From: JANXXV01 sp038230275
Lineage (GTDB): Bacteria; Acidobacteriota; Terriglobia; Bryobacterales; Bryobacteraceae
NCBI GenBank assembly: GCA_038230275.1
Contig: JBBRNO010000015.1
Coordinates: forward strand, 1 to 64,000
Direction: 5' to 3'
Length of the DNA stretch: 64,000 nt
Below, one piece after another: positions 35,811 through 44,009 of the stretch; the first letter of the stretch is position 1; the number at the start of each line of letters is the position of its first letter. Under the pieces are notes generated by a model. The model searched no databases. It was not told the DNA's origin and saw nothing but the letters and a program-made list of their open reading frames with translations. Position numbers and translations under genes: made by a program.

Positions 35811-36945
35811 ATGACCCTCGAAGAGTTAGAAAGGGAGTACGTTTCGCTCCGCCAGCAGGCCGACGCTGTGCGGAGCTATCTTTGACGCGCCTGCCAAAAA
35901 AGCCCAGCTAGCCAAGACCGAAGCCGAAATCAGTTCTCCGGATTTCTGGAATCAGCCGGAAAAAAGCCAGAAAATTATGCAGGACCGCAAGCGCCTGGAA
36001 GAAGGCATTGCCCAGGAATCGCAGATTGCCACCCAGACCGCGGACCTGGATACCCTGTTTGAACTCATGCGCGAAGGTGAGGATGTTGGCTCCGAAATCG
36101 AGCGCGAAATGAAGAGCTCCGCGCAGATATTGGAGAAGCTGCAAACCGGCATGCTGCTCTCCGGCGACAACGACAAAACCAGCGCCATTCTGACCATTCA
36201 TCCCGGCGCCGGTGGTACCGAAAGCCAGGACTGGGCCGAGATGCTGCTGCGGACTTATCTCCGCTGGGCCGAGCGTAACGGCTATGAGGCTATCGTCACA
36301 GATCGTTTGGAAGGCGATGGCGCGGGCATCAAATCCGCCACCATTGAAGTAAACGGTGAGAACGCGTTCGGTCTGTTGCAATCGGAAATCGGCGTGCACC
36401 GGTTGGTGCGGATCTCTCCGTTCGATTCGGCGGCCCGGCGGCATACCTCGTTCGCGTCGGTCTTTGTCTATCCGCAGATCGACGACGAGATCAAGATCGA
36501 TCTGAAACCGGAAGACCTTCGCGTGGATACTTTCCGGGCAGGCGGAGCGGGCGGCCAGCACGTCAACCGTACCGATTCCGCCGTTCGCATGACGCATCTT
36601 CCAACGGGCTTGGTGGTGCAGTGCCAGAATGAGCGGTCCCAGCATAAAAACAGGGCCAGTGCGCTGAAACAGATGCGTGCCAAGCTCTACGAATTCGAGC
36701 TCGACAAGAAGAAGGATGAAGAGCGGAAGGTAGAAGATTCCAAGCTGGGAATCAACTTCGGCAGTCAGATCCGCAGCTACGTGCTGGCCCCTTACCGCAT
36801 GATCAAAGACCACCGCACAAAGCTCGCCGTTGGCGATGTGGACCGTGTCCTGGACGGCGATCTGGACGAGTTCATTCACGCCTTCCTGGTTTTCAAGCGT
36901 ACGGGAAAAACGGCCGGCGACGCGAAAGACGATCTGCCGGATTGA
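35811..36945 (+). CDS. prfB: Peptide chain release factor 2, made by programmed +1 frameshift
   Basis: The first frame runs from ATG 35811 for 24 codons (MTLEELEREYVSLRQQ...) and hits TGA at 35883. Just before it is GGAG-C-TAT-CTT-TGA-C, the RF2 shift site: internal Shine-Dalgarno GGAG (35872-35875), slippery CTT and TGA followed by C. After a +1 slip the frame continues as DAPAKKAQLAKTEAEISS to the stop at 36945, giving 377 residues. The mature protein has the SPF codon-reading motif (RISPFDSAA) and the peptidyl-hydrolase GGQ (AGGAGGQHVNRTDS). Low RF2 lets TGA be read slowly and raises slipping, an autoregulatory circuit. A gene called from the internal Met at 35977 would be truncated. Confidence 0.96.
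35872..35886 (+). promoter_or_regulatory. RF2 programmed frameshift site
   Basis: GGAG (35872-35875), a short spacer, TAT, then CTT TGA C (35880-35886). Only the SD-like part differs from the E. coli arrangement AGGGGG-TAT-CTT-TGA-C; here it is CGGAGC directly before TAT. Confidence 0.95.
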
Positions 36946-36969
36946 TCGAAACAAAGTGATCGGAACAGC

Positions 36970-37887
36970 ATGGTAGATGGGGAAGACCTTCGGCGTGCCG
37001 CGGCATTGTTGCGCGCCGGCCGGCTGGTCGCATTTCCCACGGAGACGGTTTACGGCTTGGGCGCTAGCGCTCTGGATGCCGAAGCCGTCGGCCGCATCTT
37101 CGCCGCCAAGGGCCGCCCGGACACCAGTCCGCTGATTGTCCACGTCGATTCGGTGGAGATGGCACGGGAACTGGTGACCGAATGGCCGCGCTCCGCCGAT
37201 GTCCTAGCAGCCCAATTCTGGCCTGGGCCGTTGACCCTGGTTCTTCCGAAGAGAGCACACGTGCCTGATCGCGTGACAGCCGGGTTGGGCACCGTCGGCC
37301 TGCGCATCCCGGCCCATCCGCTGGCGCTGGCGTTGCTCCGTGCAGCCGGTATCCCGCTGGCGGCCCCCAGCGCGAATCGTTTCACCGAACTTTCCCCCAC
37401 CACCGCCGCGCATGTTCGCGCAGCGCTGGGCGACCGCGTGGATCTGGTTCTCGATGGCGGACCCTGTGCCGTGGGAATCGAATCCACCGTCTTATCCTTA
37501 GCCGGCGGGGTTCCCCGGCTGCTGCGTCCGGGCATGATCACCCAAGCGCAGATGGAAAGCATCATTGGCCCGATTTTTAGTCCTGCTCCGAGCGAGGGCC
37601 CCCACGCAGCTCCGGGAATGCATCCGCAGCACTATCAGCCGAAGACTCCGCTGCTGGTCGGCCCGCCGCTCACGCAAGGCCATGGCGCGTACTTGTGGTG
37701 GAGCGAAGCACACACGTCCGCCCGGTCCATCCAGATGCCGGCCGATCCCTCCGCCTATGCTGCTTTGTTGTACGAAACACTACATCGCTTAGACACCGAA
37801 GGCTTGGACTATATTGCAGTGGAACCGGTTCCGCCCGGGGTGGAATGGGCAGGCATCCGCGACCGCTTGCACCGTGCCGCCCGCTGA
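36970..37887 (+). CDS. L-threonylcarbamoyladenylate synthase (Sua5 type)
   Basis: A 305-residue protein. The YrdC/TsaC domain (about 1-190) has the start VAFPTETVYGLG, KGRPDTSPLIVHV, FWPGPLTLVLPK, LRIPAHPLA and the APSAN motif. A C-terminal Sua5 extension (about 200-305, APGMHPQHYQPKTPL then a small domain) distinguishes it from short TsaC. It makes threonylcarbamoyl-AMP for the t6A37 modification of ANN-reading tRNAs. It starts 25 nt after prfB, so two translation-fidelity genes share a unit. Confidence 0.94.
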   Translation: MVDGEDLRRAAALLRAGRLVAFPTETVYGLGASALDAEAVGRIFAAKGRPDTSPLIVHVDSVEMARELVTEWPRSADVLAAQFWPGPLTLVLPKRAHVPDRVTAGLGTVGLRIPAHPLALALLRAAGIPLAAPSANRFTELSPTTAAHVRAALGDRVDLVLDGGPCAVGIESTVLSLAGGVPRLLRPGMITQAQMESIIGPIFSPAPSEGPHAAPGMHPQHYQPKTPLLVGPPLTQGHGAYLWWSEAHTSARSIQMPADPSAYAALLYETLHRLDTEGLDYIAVEPVPPGVEWAGIRDRLHRAAR

Positions 37888-38072
37888 GGTTTGAGAGCCG
37901 GAGATCGCGTGTCAATCGGTTGATGGCAAGCACCTCGCGAAGCGCAGGTCTACAGCTCTCCTTCCGATCTAAGCAGATTTCTCCCTTCCGCCAATAGTCC
38001 CCAAACGCAACATTCCAGCGGCTATTTTGGTAGAGGTCATCCTGCTCATCTGAGGGTATTTCCATCGTCCTA

Positions 38073-38078
38073 TATAAT
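38073..38078 (+). promoter_or_regulatory. Consensus -10 box (TATAAT) abutting the first MFS gene
   Basis: A perfect TATAAT ends 7 nt before the ATG at 38086. Transcription would begin at or next to the A of ATG, giving a leaderless or near-leaderless mRNA. The -35 region is not consensus. Confidence 0.5.
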
Positions 38079-38085
38079 CGCTGCA

Positions 38086-39312
38086 ATGCCTTCGGACACC
38101 CTGGATCGTGCACGCTGGTGGGTTCTGTCGTTGCTATTTATCGCGACGACGATCAATTACCTGGACCGCATCGTCTTCTCCGTGCTGGTCCCGGTGATCC
38201 GCGAAGATCTTCATCTCACCACCGAGCAGTACGGTTACATCAACGGCGCTTTCCAGATCGCCTACACGGTTGGATTTCTGGCCATGGGAAAGCTGATCGA
38301 CAAGTTTGGCACCAGGATCGGCTACGCTTTCGCCATCGCCTGGTGGTCTTTGGCAGCTGGGTTCCACGCTTTTTCCGGCTCCGCTTTGTCTCTCAGTTTC
38401 TGGCGCGCCATGCTCGGGTTGGGGGAAGCCGGCAACTTTCCAGCGGCTATCAAATCCGTAGCGGAATGGTTCCCCAAGAAAGATAGAGCTTTCGCCACAG
38501 GCATCTTCAACGCAGGTTCGAATGTAGCCTCCATGGTGGGCCCGCCGCTCTTCGTTCTGGCGGCGGTGAAATTCGGTTGGCGTTCCTGCTTTGTCGTCAC
38601 CGCATCTCTTGGTTTCGCCTGGCTGCTGCTGTGGTGGTTCACTTGCCCCTCGCCTCCGCTGCGCGCCGAGGAGATCTCAGAACCAAAAATCCGTTGGGCT
38701 AAAGCGTTCACCTTCCGCGAGACCTGGGGCCTGGCACTGGCCAAATTCTTCACCGACCCCGTCTGGTGGTTCTATCTCTACTGGCTTCCGCCGTATTTGT
38801 TTGATGTCCGGCACTTCAACATGCAGGCCATCGGATGGGCGCTACCGGTTATCTATCTCACCGCGGATATCGGCAGCGTGGGTGGCGGCTGGCTTTCGGG
38901 CTATTTCATCCGCCGCGGTTGGAGCACGCCAAAGGCGCGCAAAACCACACTTGCCATATTCGCGTGCATGATGCCCATTGCTGCCTTGTCCGTACTGGCC
39001 ACCAATCCCATCGTTGCCATTGCGTTGGTGTGCGTGGCAACCGCCGCGCATCAAGGCTGGTCGGCAAATCTTTACACCACCGCGTCCGATGTGTTTCCCA
39101 ACAATGCGGTGGGCTCGGTCACCGGAATTGGAGCCTGTTTCGGCGGCCTCGGCGGCGTGCTTTTCTCTGCGCTCATCCCAGGCTACGTAGTCTCGCATTT
39201 CGGATACACGCCCGTTTTCCTCACCATGGGCTGCTTCCACCTGATCGCTCTCTTCTTCCTCAATAAATACATGGGACAAATGAAACCAATCGAAGAACCG
39301 GTGGCTGCTTAA
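38086..39312 (+). CDS. MFS transporter, anion:cation symporter type (sugar-acid/hexuronate-like)
   Basis: A 408-residue, 12-helix major facilitator. The N-terminal half has INYLDRIVFSVL, the loop 2-3 motif GKLIDKFGTRIG and the ExuT-like LGLGEAGNFPAAIKSVAEWFPKKDR. These are typical of the ACS subfamily that imports hexuronates, galactonate, glucarate or similar organic anions. The next gene, a second ACS-type transporter, overlaps its stop by 1 nt (TAATG). No catabolic enzymes for a sugar acid lie immediately beside it except an FAH-family protein and a transaldolase-like protein at 42-43 kb. Confidence 0.9.
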   Translation: MPSDTLDRARWWVLSLLFIATTINYLDRIVFSVLVPVIREDLHLTTEQYGYINGAFQIAYTVGFLAMGKLIDKFGTRIGYAFAIAWWSLAAGFHAFSGSALSLSFWRAMLGLGEAGNFPAAIKSVAEWFPKKDRAFATGIFNAGSNVASMVGPPLFVLAAVKFGWRSCFVVTASLGFAWLLLWWFTCPSPPLRAEEISEPKIRWAKAFTFRETWGLALAKFFTDPVWWFYLYWLPPYLFDVRHFNMQAIGWALPVIYLTADIGSVGGGWLSGYFIRRGWSTPKARKTTLAIFACMMPIAALSVLATNPIVAIALVCVATAAHQGWSANLYTTASDVFPNNAVGSVTGIGACFGGLGGVLFSALIPGYVVSHFGYTPVFLTMGCFHLIALFFLNKYMGQMKPIEEPVAA

Positions 39313-40544
39313 TGGGAACCGTCCGCTACCGCGTTCTCGGAATGGCCGTCTGCCTGGCCTTCATCACTTATCTTGATCGCGTTTGCATCTCCGTCACCGC
39401 GCCTGCCATCATGCGCGATATTGGCCTCACCAAGCTGCAAATGAGCTTCGTGTTCAGCGCCTTCACGGTAGCCTACGGGTTGTTCGAAATCCCTTCCGGC
39501 TGGTGGGGAGATAAGGTGGGTACGCGCCGTGTACTGATGCGCATCGTTGTTTGGTGGTCCACCTTTACCATGGCGACGGCTGCTGCGTTCAGTTACGGAT
39601 CGCTGCTGGTAATCCGGTTTCTATTCGGAATCGGTGAAGCCGGCGCATGGCCGAACGTAGCGAAAACATTTTCGCGATGGTTTCCCGTTTCCGAGCGTGG
39701 CACCGCGCAGGGCATCTTCTTCATGGGCGCGCATCTCGGTGGCGGCGTCACGCCGTTTATCGTGGTGGCGCTCACCTCATGGCTGGGCTGGCGCGCGGTG
39801 TTCCCTATCTTCGGCGCAGTCGGATTCGTGTGGGCCGCCGCCTGGTACTGGTGGTTCCGTGACGATCCGGCGGAGCACCCGTCCGTGCGCGAGCCCGAAC
39901 TGTTGCACATTCGCGATGGCCGCATCGCGGTGGTCCGCACCGGCCACTCCGGTATGTGGAATTCCAGCATCCTGTTCCTGTGCCTGATGTACTTCACCCA
40001 GACCTACGGCTTCTATTTCTTCATCACCTGGCTGCCCACCTATCTGGAAAAGCAGAAGGGACTTGCGTCAACACAGCTAAGCCTGATGACCGGTCTGCCC
40101 ATGCTGTTGAGCGTAATTGCCGACCTGACCGGCGGCATTACGACGGATCGTATGACCAGGCGCTTCGGTCTACGCATTGGCCGTTGCGCCGTGGGCGGAG
40201 TCTCGCTATTCGCCGCCGGCATATTCGTAATTAGTGGTGCCTATATTTCCAATCCACTGCTCTCCGGCCTGTTAATCGCCATGGCGGGCGCAAGTGCAAA
40301 CTTCTTGTTAGGCGCCGCGTGGGGAGCGTGCGTGGATATCGCCGGGGACCGTGCCGGGGTAGTTAGTGCCTTCATGAATACGGGCGGGCAGGTGGGCGGA
40401 GCGCTCAGTCCGGTAGTATTTGCGCTGCTAACGGAAGGAAAAAGCGATTGGTCGGCACCGCTCTATCTGACCGGCGTTCTCTACATTTTGGGTGCGGCCT
40501 GCTGGATCGGAATCCGGCCGGATCGAGCACAGATACCTGAATAA
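39312..40544 (+). CDS. MFS transporter, anion:cation symporter type, second copy
   Basis: A 410-residue 12-helix protein with ITYLDRVCISVTAP, GWWGDKVGTRRV and FGIGEAGAWPNVAKTFSRWFPVSERG, again an ACS-type organic anion importer but not closely similar to its neighbour. Overlap of 1 nt with the upstream gene implies coupled translation. Whether the two recognise different substrates or form a redundant pair is unknown. Confidence 0.9.
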   Translation: MGTVRYRVLGMAVCLAFITYLDRVCISVTAPAIMRDIGLTKLQMSFVFSAFTVAYGLFEIPSGWWGDKVGTRRVLMRIVVWWSTFTMATAAAFSYGSLLVIRFLFGIGEAGAWPNVAKTFSRWFPVSERGTAQGIFFMGAHLGGGVTPFIVVALTSWLGWRAVFPIFGAVGFVWAAAWYWWFRDDPAEHPSVREPELLHIRDGRIAVVRTGHSGMWNSSILFLCLMYFTQTYGFYFFITWLPTYLEKQKGLASTQLSLMTGLPMLLSVIADLTGGITTDRMTRRFGLRIGRCAVGGVSLFAAGIFVISGAYISNPLLSGLLIAMAGASANFLLGAAWGACVDIAGDRAGVVSAFMNTGGQVGGALSPVVFALLTEGKSDWSAPLYLTGVLYILGAACWIGIRPDRAQIPE

Positions 40545-40562
40545 TGATTTCGCTCTCCAGAG

Positions 40563-40590
40563 TGTGTATAATAATCCATAGAGGTACACA
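40563..40590 (+). promoter_or_regulatory. vapBC promoter with -10 box inside an inverted repeat
   Basis: TGTGTA (40563-40568) and TACACA (40585-40590) are a perfect 6-bp inverted repeat with 16 nt between. A consensus TATAAT (40567-40572) overlaps the left arm. This is the expected design for autorepression by the VapB-VapC complex. AGAGG at 40580-40584 serves as the vapB ribosome binding site. Confidence 0.6.
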
Positions 40591-40593
40591 TCG

Positions 40594-40788
40594 ATGCGCA
40601 CGAACATCGTGATTGACGATAAATTGATGAAGGACGTTCTAAGCACCACCGGCTTGAAAACCAAGCGCGAGGCAGTAGAGGAGGGTTTGCGGACGGTGCT
40701 GCGCCTAGGTAGACAGACGCAGATTCGCAAGCTTCGCGGCAAAGTGAACTGGCAGGGCGATCTTGACGCCATGAGGCGCGATCATTGA
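40594..40788 (+). CDS. vapB: VapB-type antitoxin
   Basis: A 64-residue protein with a ribbon-helix-helix start (MRTNIVIDDKLMKDVLSTTG-like, KTKREAVEEGLRTVLRL) and a C-terminal toxin-binding tail (LRGKVNWQGDLDAMRRD), the typical VapB_antitoxin type 2 layout. It binds its own promoter and blocks the VapC active site. The toxin start overlaps its stop by 3 nt (TTGA). Confidence 0.92.
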   Translation: MRTNIVIDDKLMKDVLSTTGLKTKREAVEEGLRTVLRLGRQTQIRKLRGKVNWQGDLDAMRRDH

Positions 40789-41177
40789 TTCTGGTCGATT
40801 CCAGCACATGGATTGACTACTTCAGGGGCACGATCACGCCTCAGACGGAGATGTTAGACCGGCTGCTTGGCCAGGAACTGTTGGCCGTCGGGGACTTGAT
40901 TCTCACGGAAGTCCTGCAAGGTTTTAGCAATGAAGGCGACTTCAACGAAGTCAGAAAAATGCTGACTTCGTTGACAGTGGTAGATCTGGGTGGACAGAAA
41001 ATCGCGATTCAAGCGGCAAAGAACTTCCGGGTGTTGCGCAATCTCGGTGTAACCGTTCGCAAAACCATCGATACCGTGATTGCTACCAACTGCATCGAGA
41101 ACGGGTATTCCCTGCTGCACAATGACCGGGACTTTCATCCATTTGTCATGCACCTTGGCCTGCGTGTCGTGGTGTGA
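40785..41177 (+). CDS. vapC: VapC-type PIN domain ribonuclease toxin
   Basis: A 130-residue PIN nuclease. The acidic metal site is visible: VDSSTWIDYF (Asp5), LTEVLQGF (Glu near 42), DTVIATNC (Asp near 99) and LLHNDRDF (Asp near 117-119). VapC toxins cleave tRNA or rRNA when released from VapB. The start is TTG 40785, overlapping the antitoxin stop; no ATG exists at the family start. A long palindrome follows the gene. Confidence 0.93.
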   Translation: MILVDSSTWIDYFRGTITPQTEMLDRLLGQELLAVGDLILTEVLQGFSNEGDFNEVRKMLTSLTVVDLGGQKIAIQAAKNFRVLRNLGVTVRKTIDTVIATNCIENGYSLLHNDRDFHPFVMHLGLRVVV

Positions 41178-41201
41178 CAGCCGTAACTTGTACGCTGAAT
41201 T

Positions 41202-41278
41202 TTCGTGCACTACTCCCTCACGGTCGCGGCTCATACGGCGTTTCCGAGGCGCGACCGTGAGGGGGTGCTGTGCACGAA
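41202..41278. repeat. Long imperfect palindrome with GTGCAC ends
   Basis: TTCGTGCAC..CCCTCACGGTCGCG (41202-41228) pairs with CGCGACCGTGAGGG..GTGCACGAA (41250-41278): about 25 paired bases with a small internal bulge and a 21-nt loop. Both arms, translated outwards, spell RDREGV, a peptide I recall from many spurious short annotations in acidobacterial and planctomycete genomes, which suggests a dispersed REP-like element. There is no T-tract, so it is not an ordinary terminator. Confidence 0.75.
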
Positions 41279-41294
41279 CTCTTGCAAGCAGGTA

Positions 41295-41651
41295 CTAGTT
41301 CGTAATATCGTGAGTGGTGCTTTCTTCCCGCACCGGCTGATAGACCTCATAGAAGGCCTTTTGCGCCGGGCTGTCAGCGTAATCCTTAAGCGACTTTTCG
41401 CTTTCAAACTCCATCACGACAGCACTCGTGTAGCCCTTCCCCTGCACCTTGATGGACCGGATCCACACGCGCTTGATACCGGGATAAAGCTTGGCGGCAG
41501 CTTCCACGCCTCCAATCGCTTTCGCCTTCTGCGCGTCGGTGGTTCCATCTTTCCACTTAATGGTGATGCAATGGATGACGGTCTTCGGCATCTCGGCCGC
41601 GAATACCATGCTGGCTGTCAGTAGCGCCATGGCTGCAATCAACTTCTTCAT
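41295..41651 (-). CDS. Exported Dabb-domain (stress-responsive alpha/beta barrel) protein
   Basis: A 118-residue protein with a Sec signal (MKKLIAAMALLTASMVFA). The rest is one Dabb ferredoxin-like domain: TVIHCITIKWKDGTTDAQK, KRVWIRSIKVQG, YTSAVVMEFESEKSLKDYADSPAQKAF. Cytoplasmic Dabb proteins are dimeric; an exported version is common in acidobacteria and related phyla but has no known role. It ends a minus-strand unit with the genes at 41.7-43.3 kb (4-nt gap). Confidence 0.88.
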   Translation of the reverse strand: MKKLIAAMALLTASMVFAAEMPKTVIHCITIKWKDGTTDAQKAKAIGGVEAAAKLYPGIKRVWIRSIKVQGKGYTSAVVMEFESEKSLKDYADSPAQKAFYEVYQPVREESTTHDITN

Positions 41652-41655
41652 TGTC

Positions 41656-42051
41656 TTAAGCTCCTTTTTGAAATAACTGGGATTCCCGATTCCGGATACC
41701 CGACCATTCCTCGCAAATTACAATCGAGTTGAACGGGTTTCTTGACATGAACTTCAGCCCTACCGGTCCGATCAGAGTCTCCGGATCGACGTTGATCCGG
41801 TCTTTCAGGGTAGAGATGTCTTGCGAAGCCGCATATTCCACTCCCCTTATGGAATACGAATAGTAGACAATTCCGTCACTAGCTTCATGTATCGTCGCAT
41901 CGCCCATCCGGCCGTGCCTGTGTATGGCCAACCGCCGAAGCCGTTCCCGCTCCGCAGGACTCTTCCGCCGGCGCCATACAATCACGATGGCCGCCGCAAT
42001 CGTGACGGCCGTCACACCAGCTACAAAAGTAAGTTCCTCCGGCGCCCGCAT
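41656..42051 (-). CDS. Membrane-anchored hypothetical protein
   Basis: A 131-residue protein with one N-terminal membrane helix (LTFVAGVTAVTIAAAIVIVW), a basic RRRK stop-transfer, and a small beta-rich cytoplasmic domain (GRMGDATIHEASDGIVYYSYSIRGVEYAASQDIS) resembling DUF3592-like SH3 folds. Its ATG directly abuts the stop of the transaldolase gene, so translation is probably coupled. Function unknown. Confidence 0.7.
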   Translation of the reverse strand: MRAPEELTFVAGVTAVTIAAAIVIVWRRRKSPAERERLRRLAIHRHGRMGDATIHEASDGIVYYSYSIRGVEYAASQDISTLKDRINVDPETLIGPVGLKFMSRNPFNSIVICEEWSGIRNRESQLFQKGA

Positions 42052-42714
42052 CTAACGGGCTGCGGGCGTTTCGCTGAAAACTTTGCCCCAATCCTTTAAG
42101 AACTGCTCCAGACCTTTATCGGTCAGCGGATGGCTGAACAGCGCATCCAAAGTCTTGAACGGCATGGTGCCGATATCCGCACCGGCTTTCGCCGTTTCAA
42201 TCACGTGATTCGTAGTTCGCAGCGACGCGGCCAGAATCTCAGTCTTGTAGCCGTAGTTCTGGTAGACCTGCACAATATCGTGAATCAACTGCATGCCATC
42301 GATGCCGATGTCGTCCAACCGGCCAACGAACGGGCTGATGATGTAAGCCCCGGCCTTCGCCGCAAGCAGTGCCTGCGCCGCGGTGAAACACAGTGTCACA
42401 TTCAGGCGGATGCCTTCTTTGCTCAAAGTGGAGCAGGCGCGAATGCCATCGCGCGTAAGCGGAACCTTCACCACTACATTTTTGTGGATCTTCGCCAGCA
42501 GCCGGCCTTCGCGAATCATGTCTTCGGCGGCGGTACCCACCACTTCGGCGCTCACGTCGCCGTCCACAATCTCACAAATCTTTGCGATCTGTTCTTCAAT
42601 CGGCCGGCCTTCGCGCGCGATCAGCGTAGGGTTGGTGGTAACGCCGTCGACGATGCCCCAGGCAGCGCCTTTCTTCAACTCGTCTAGGTTTGCTGTATCG
42701 AGAAATATTTTCAT
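42052..42714 (-). CDS. Transaldolase / fructose-6-phosphate aldolase family (small type)
   Basis: A 220-residue class I aldolase barrel: [29 protein letters not shown], the Schiff-base Lys in NVVVKVPLT, and [15 protein letters not shown]. Its length fits the TalC/MipB branch, which includes real transaldolases and F6P aldolases; the two cannot be separated by eye. It lies 6 nt after the FAH-family gene. Confidence 0.9.
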   Translation of the reverse strand: MKIFLDTANLDELKKGAAWGIVDGVTTNPTLIAREGRPIEEQIAKICEIVDGDVSAEVVGTAAEDMIREGRLLAKIHKNVVVKVPLTRDGIRACSTLSKEGIRLNVTLCFTAAQALLAAKAGAYIISPFVGRLDDIGIDGMQLIHDIVQVYQNYGYKTEILAASLRTTNHVIETAKAGADIGTMPFKTLDALFSHPLTDKGLEQFLKDWGKVFSETPAAR

Positions 42715-42720
42715 GAATGA

Positions 42721-43341
42721 CTACCCTCGGATGACTGGATTCCGCAAAATGCCGATGCCTTCGATCTCGACCTGAACCGTATCGCCGGGCTGCATGGGAC
42801 CGACGCCGGAGGGCGTTCCGGTAGCAATCAGGTCGCCTGGCTCCAAGGTCATAAATTGTGTAACGTACTCAATGATAACATCCACCGGAAAGATCAAATC
42901 CGTGATAGGAGCGTCCTGTTTCACCACGCCATTCAGCAGCGTGCGCACCCGGATCTGCGCAAAATCCACCTCATCCCGCGGCGCCACTCGCGGGCCAACG
43001 GGACAAAACGTATCGCAACCTTTTCCGCGCGTCCATTGCCCATCGCGCCGTTGCAGATCCCGCGCCGTAACATCGTTCACGCACGTGTAGCCGAAAATGT
43101 AACCGAATGCATCGGCGGCCTTCACATGTTTCGCCCGCTTGCCAATGACGACGCCCAACTCGCCTTCGAAGTGGAGATTCTCAGTGATGGCCGGATAGAC
43201 AATCGGCTCGCCGTTCGCAATCAGCGACGAGGGCGGCTTCAGAAAGATCAGCGGCTCTTTCGGAACTTCGTTTCCCAGTTCCTTGGCATGTTCGACGTAG
43301 TTGCGCCCAACGCAGACGATTTTGGATGGTTTGATGTTCAT
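42721..43341 (-). CDS. Fumarylacetoacetate hydrolase (FAH) family protein
   Basis: A 206-residue single-domain FAH-fold enzyme: IVCVGRNYVEHAKELGN, the metal ligands in HFEGELGVVIGK, GYTCVNDVTARDLQ and LATGTPSGVGPM. Relatives hydrolyse acylpyruvates, decarboxylate oxaloacetate or isomerise homoprotocatechuate intermediates. The specific reaction is not assignable. First gene of the unit that continues with transaldolase, a membrane-anchored protein and the Dabb protein. Confidence 0.9.
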   Translation of the reverse strand: MNIKPSKIVCVGRNYVEHAKELGNEVPKEPLIFLKPPSSLIANGEPIVYPAITENLHFEGELGVVIGKRAKHVKAADAFGYIFGYTCVNDVTARDLQRRDGQWTRGKGCDTFCPVGPRVAPRDEVDFAQIRVRTLLNGVVKQDAPITDLIFPVDVIIEYVTQFMTLEPGDLIATGTPSGVGPMQPGDTVQVEIEGIGILRNPVIRG

Positions 43342-43394
43342 GTAAAAAGGCTCAGCCGTTAGTGTACTGCCGATCCCCTCTGACGGCTAAGAGC

Positions 43395-43943
43395 CTATCG
43401 GCTCGCCGGCGGAATCACGCCATTCATGCGCGCGTATTCCACCATTTGACCGTAGTGGTCGAAGCTGTGCCACAGCAAGATACTAACCGAATCAACCCGA
43501 GTTCGTTTTTTCGTTGGTGCGAACGGATCGGCGGTCTCCTGAAGCAGGTTGTCATTGGTCAGCGTGGCAACCGCCTTGTGGGCATACGCAAAGGCGTCCT
43601 TGACATACTTGACCACCTCGTCCTTGCTCTTCACGTCGTCAGGGCCATTCTCATCTTTCCCGCCCGCCGACGGATTTTTCTCGCCCAGCAGAGCCGCGGA
43701 AACTTCATACAGCACGAAAGCCGCATGCTTGGATTGCAAAGCAAATGTGCGGACCCCCTTAAACGCGCCATTCGTGGGAGCGAAGCCGAATTTATCCGCG
43801 GGCATCGCCTCAACCAGCGGAACGAACTCGTGCTCCATATTGCGGAGTTGAGTATCGAATACCCTGCGGGCGGAAGGCGCCTCCGCGGCGGAAAGAGCCG
43901 CGGCGAACAGAACGGAACAGAAGAGAGGTCGGAGGAGGGTCAT
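43395..43943 (-). CDS. Exported DinB-like protein
   Basis: A 182-residue protein with a Sec signal (MTLLRPLFCSVLFAAALSAA) and a DinB four-helix bundle. Candidate metal histidines are in QSKHAAFVL and LLWHSFDHYGQMVEYARMNG. DinB/YfiT-like proteins are metal-dependent hydrolases or thiol transferases, usually cytoplasmic; exported ones are frequent in this lineage. Lies 53 nt upstream of the FAH gene. Confidence 0.85.
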   Translation of the reverse strand: MTLLRPLFCSVLFAAALSAAEAPSARRVFDTQLRNMEHEFVPLVEAMPADKFGFAPTNGAFKGVRTFALQSKHAAFVLYEVSAALLGEKNPSAGGKDENGPDDVKSKDEVVKYVKDAFAYAHKAVATLTNDNLLQETADPFAPTKKRTRVDSVSILLWHSFDHYGQMVEYARMNGVIPPASR

Positions 43944-44009
43944 AGCTGCTATTTTATGACGAGGTCCTGATCGATCCAGCGCGCGGATTACGCACTAATA
44001 GCCGAAACC

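Noticed and set aside
34801..35814. 337-codon plus-strand reading opposite the Gfo/Idh/MocA gene
   Set aside because: His/Arg-rich antisense of a well-supported oxidoreductase.
35908..37143. Long minus-strand reading (411 codons) antisense to prfB and sua5
   Set aside because: It mirrors two strongly supported genes, has no recognisable family and has low-complexity composition; a GC-rich antisense artefact.
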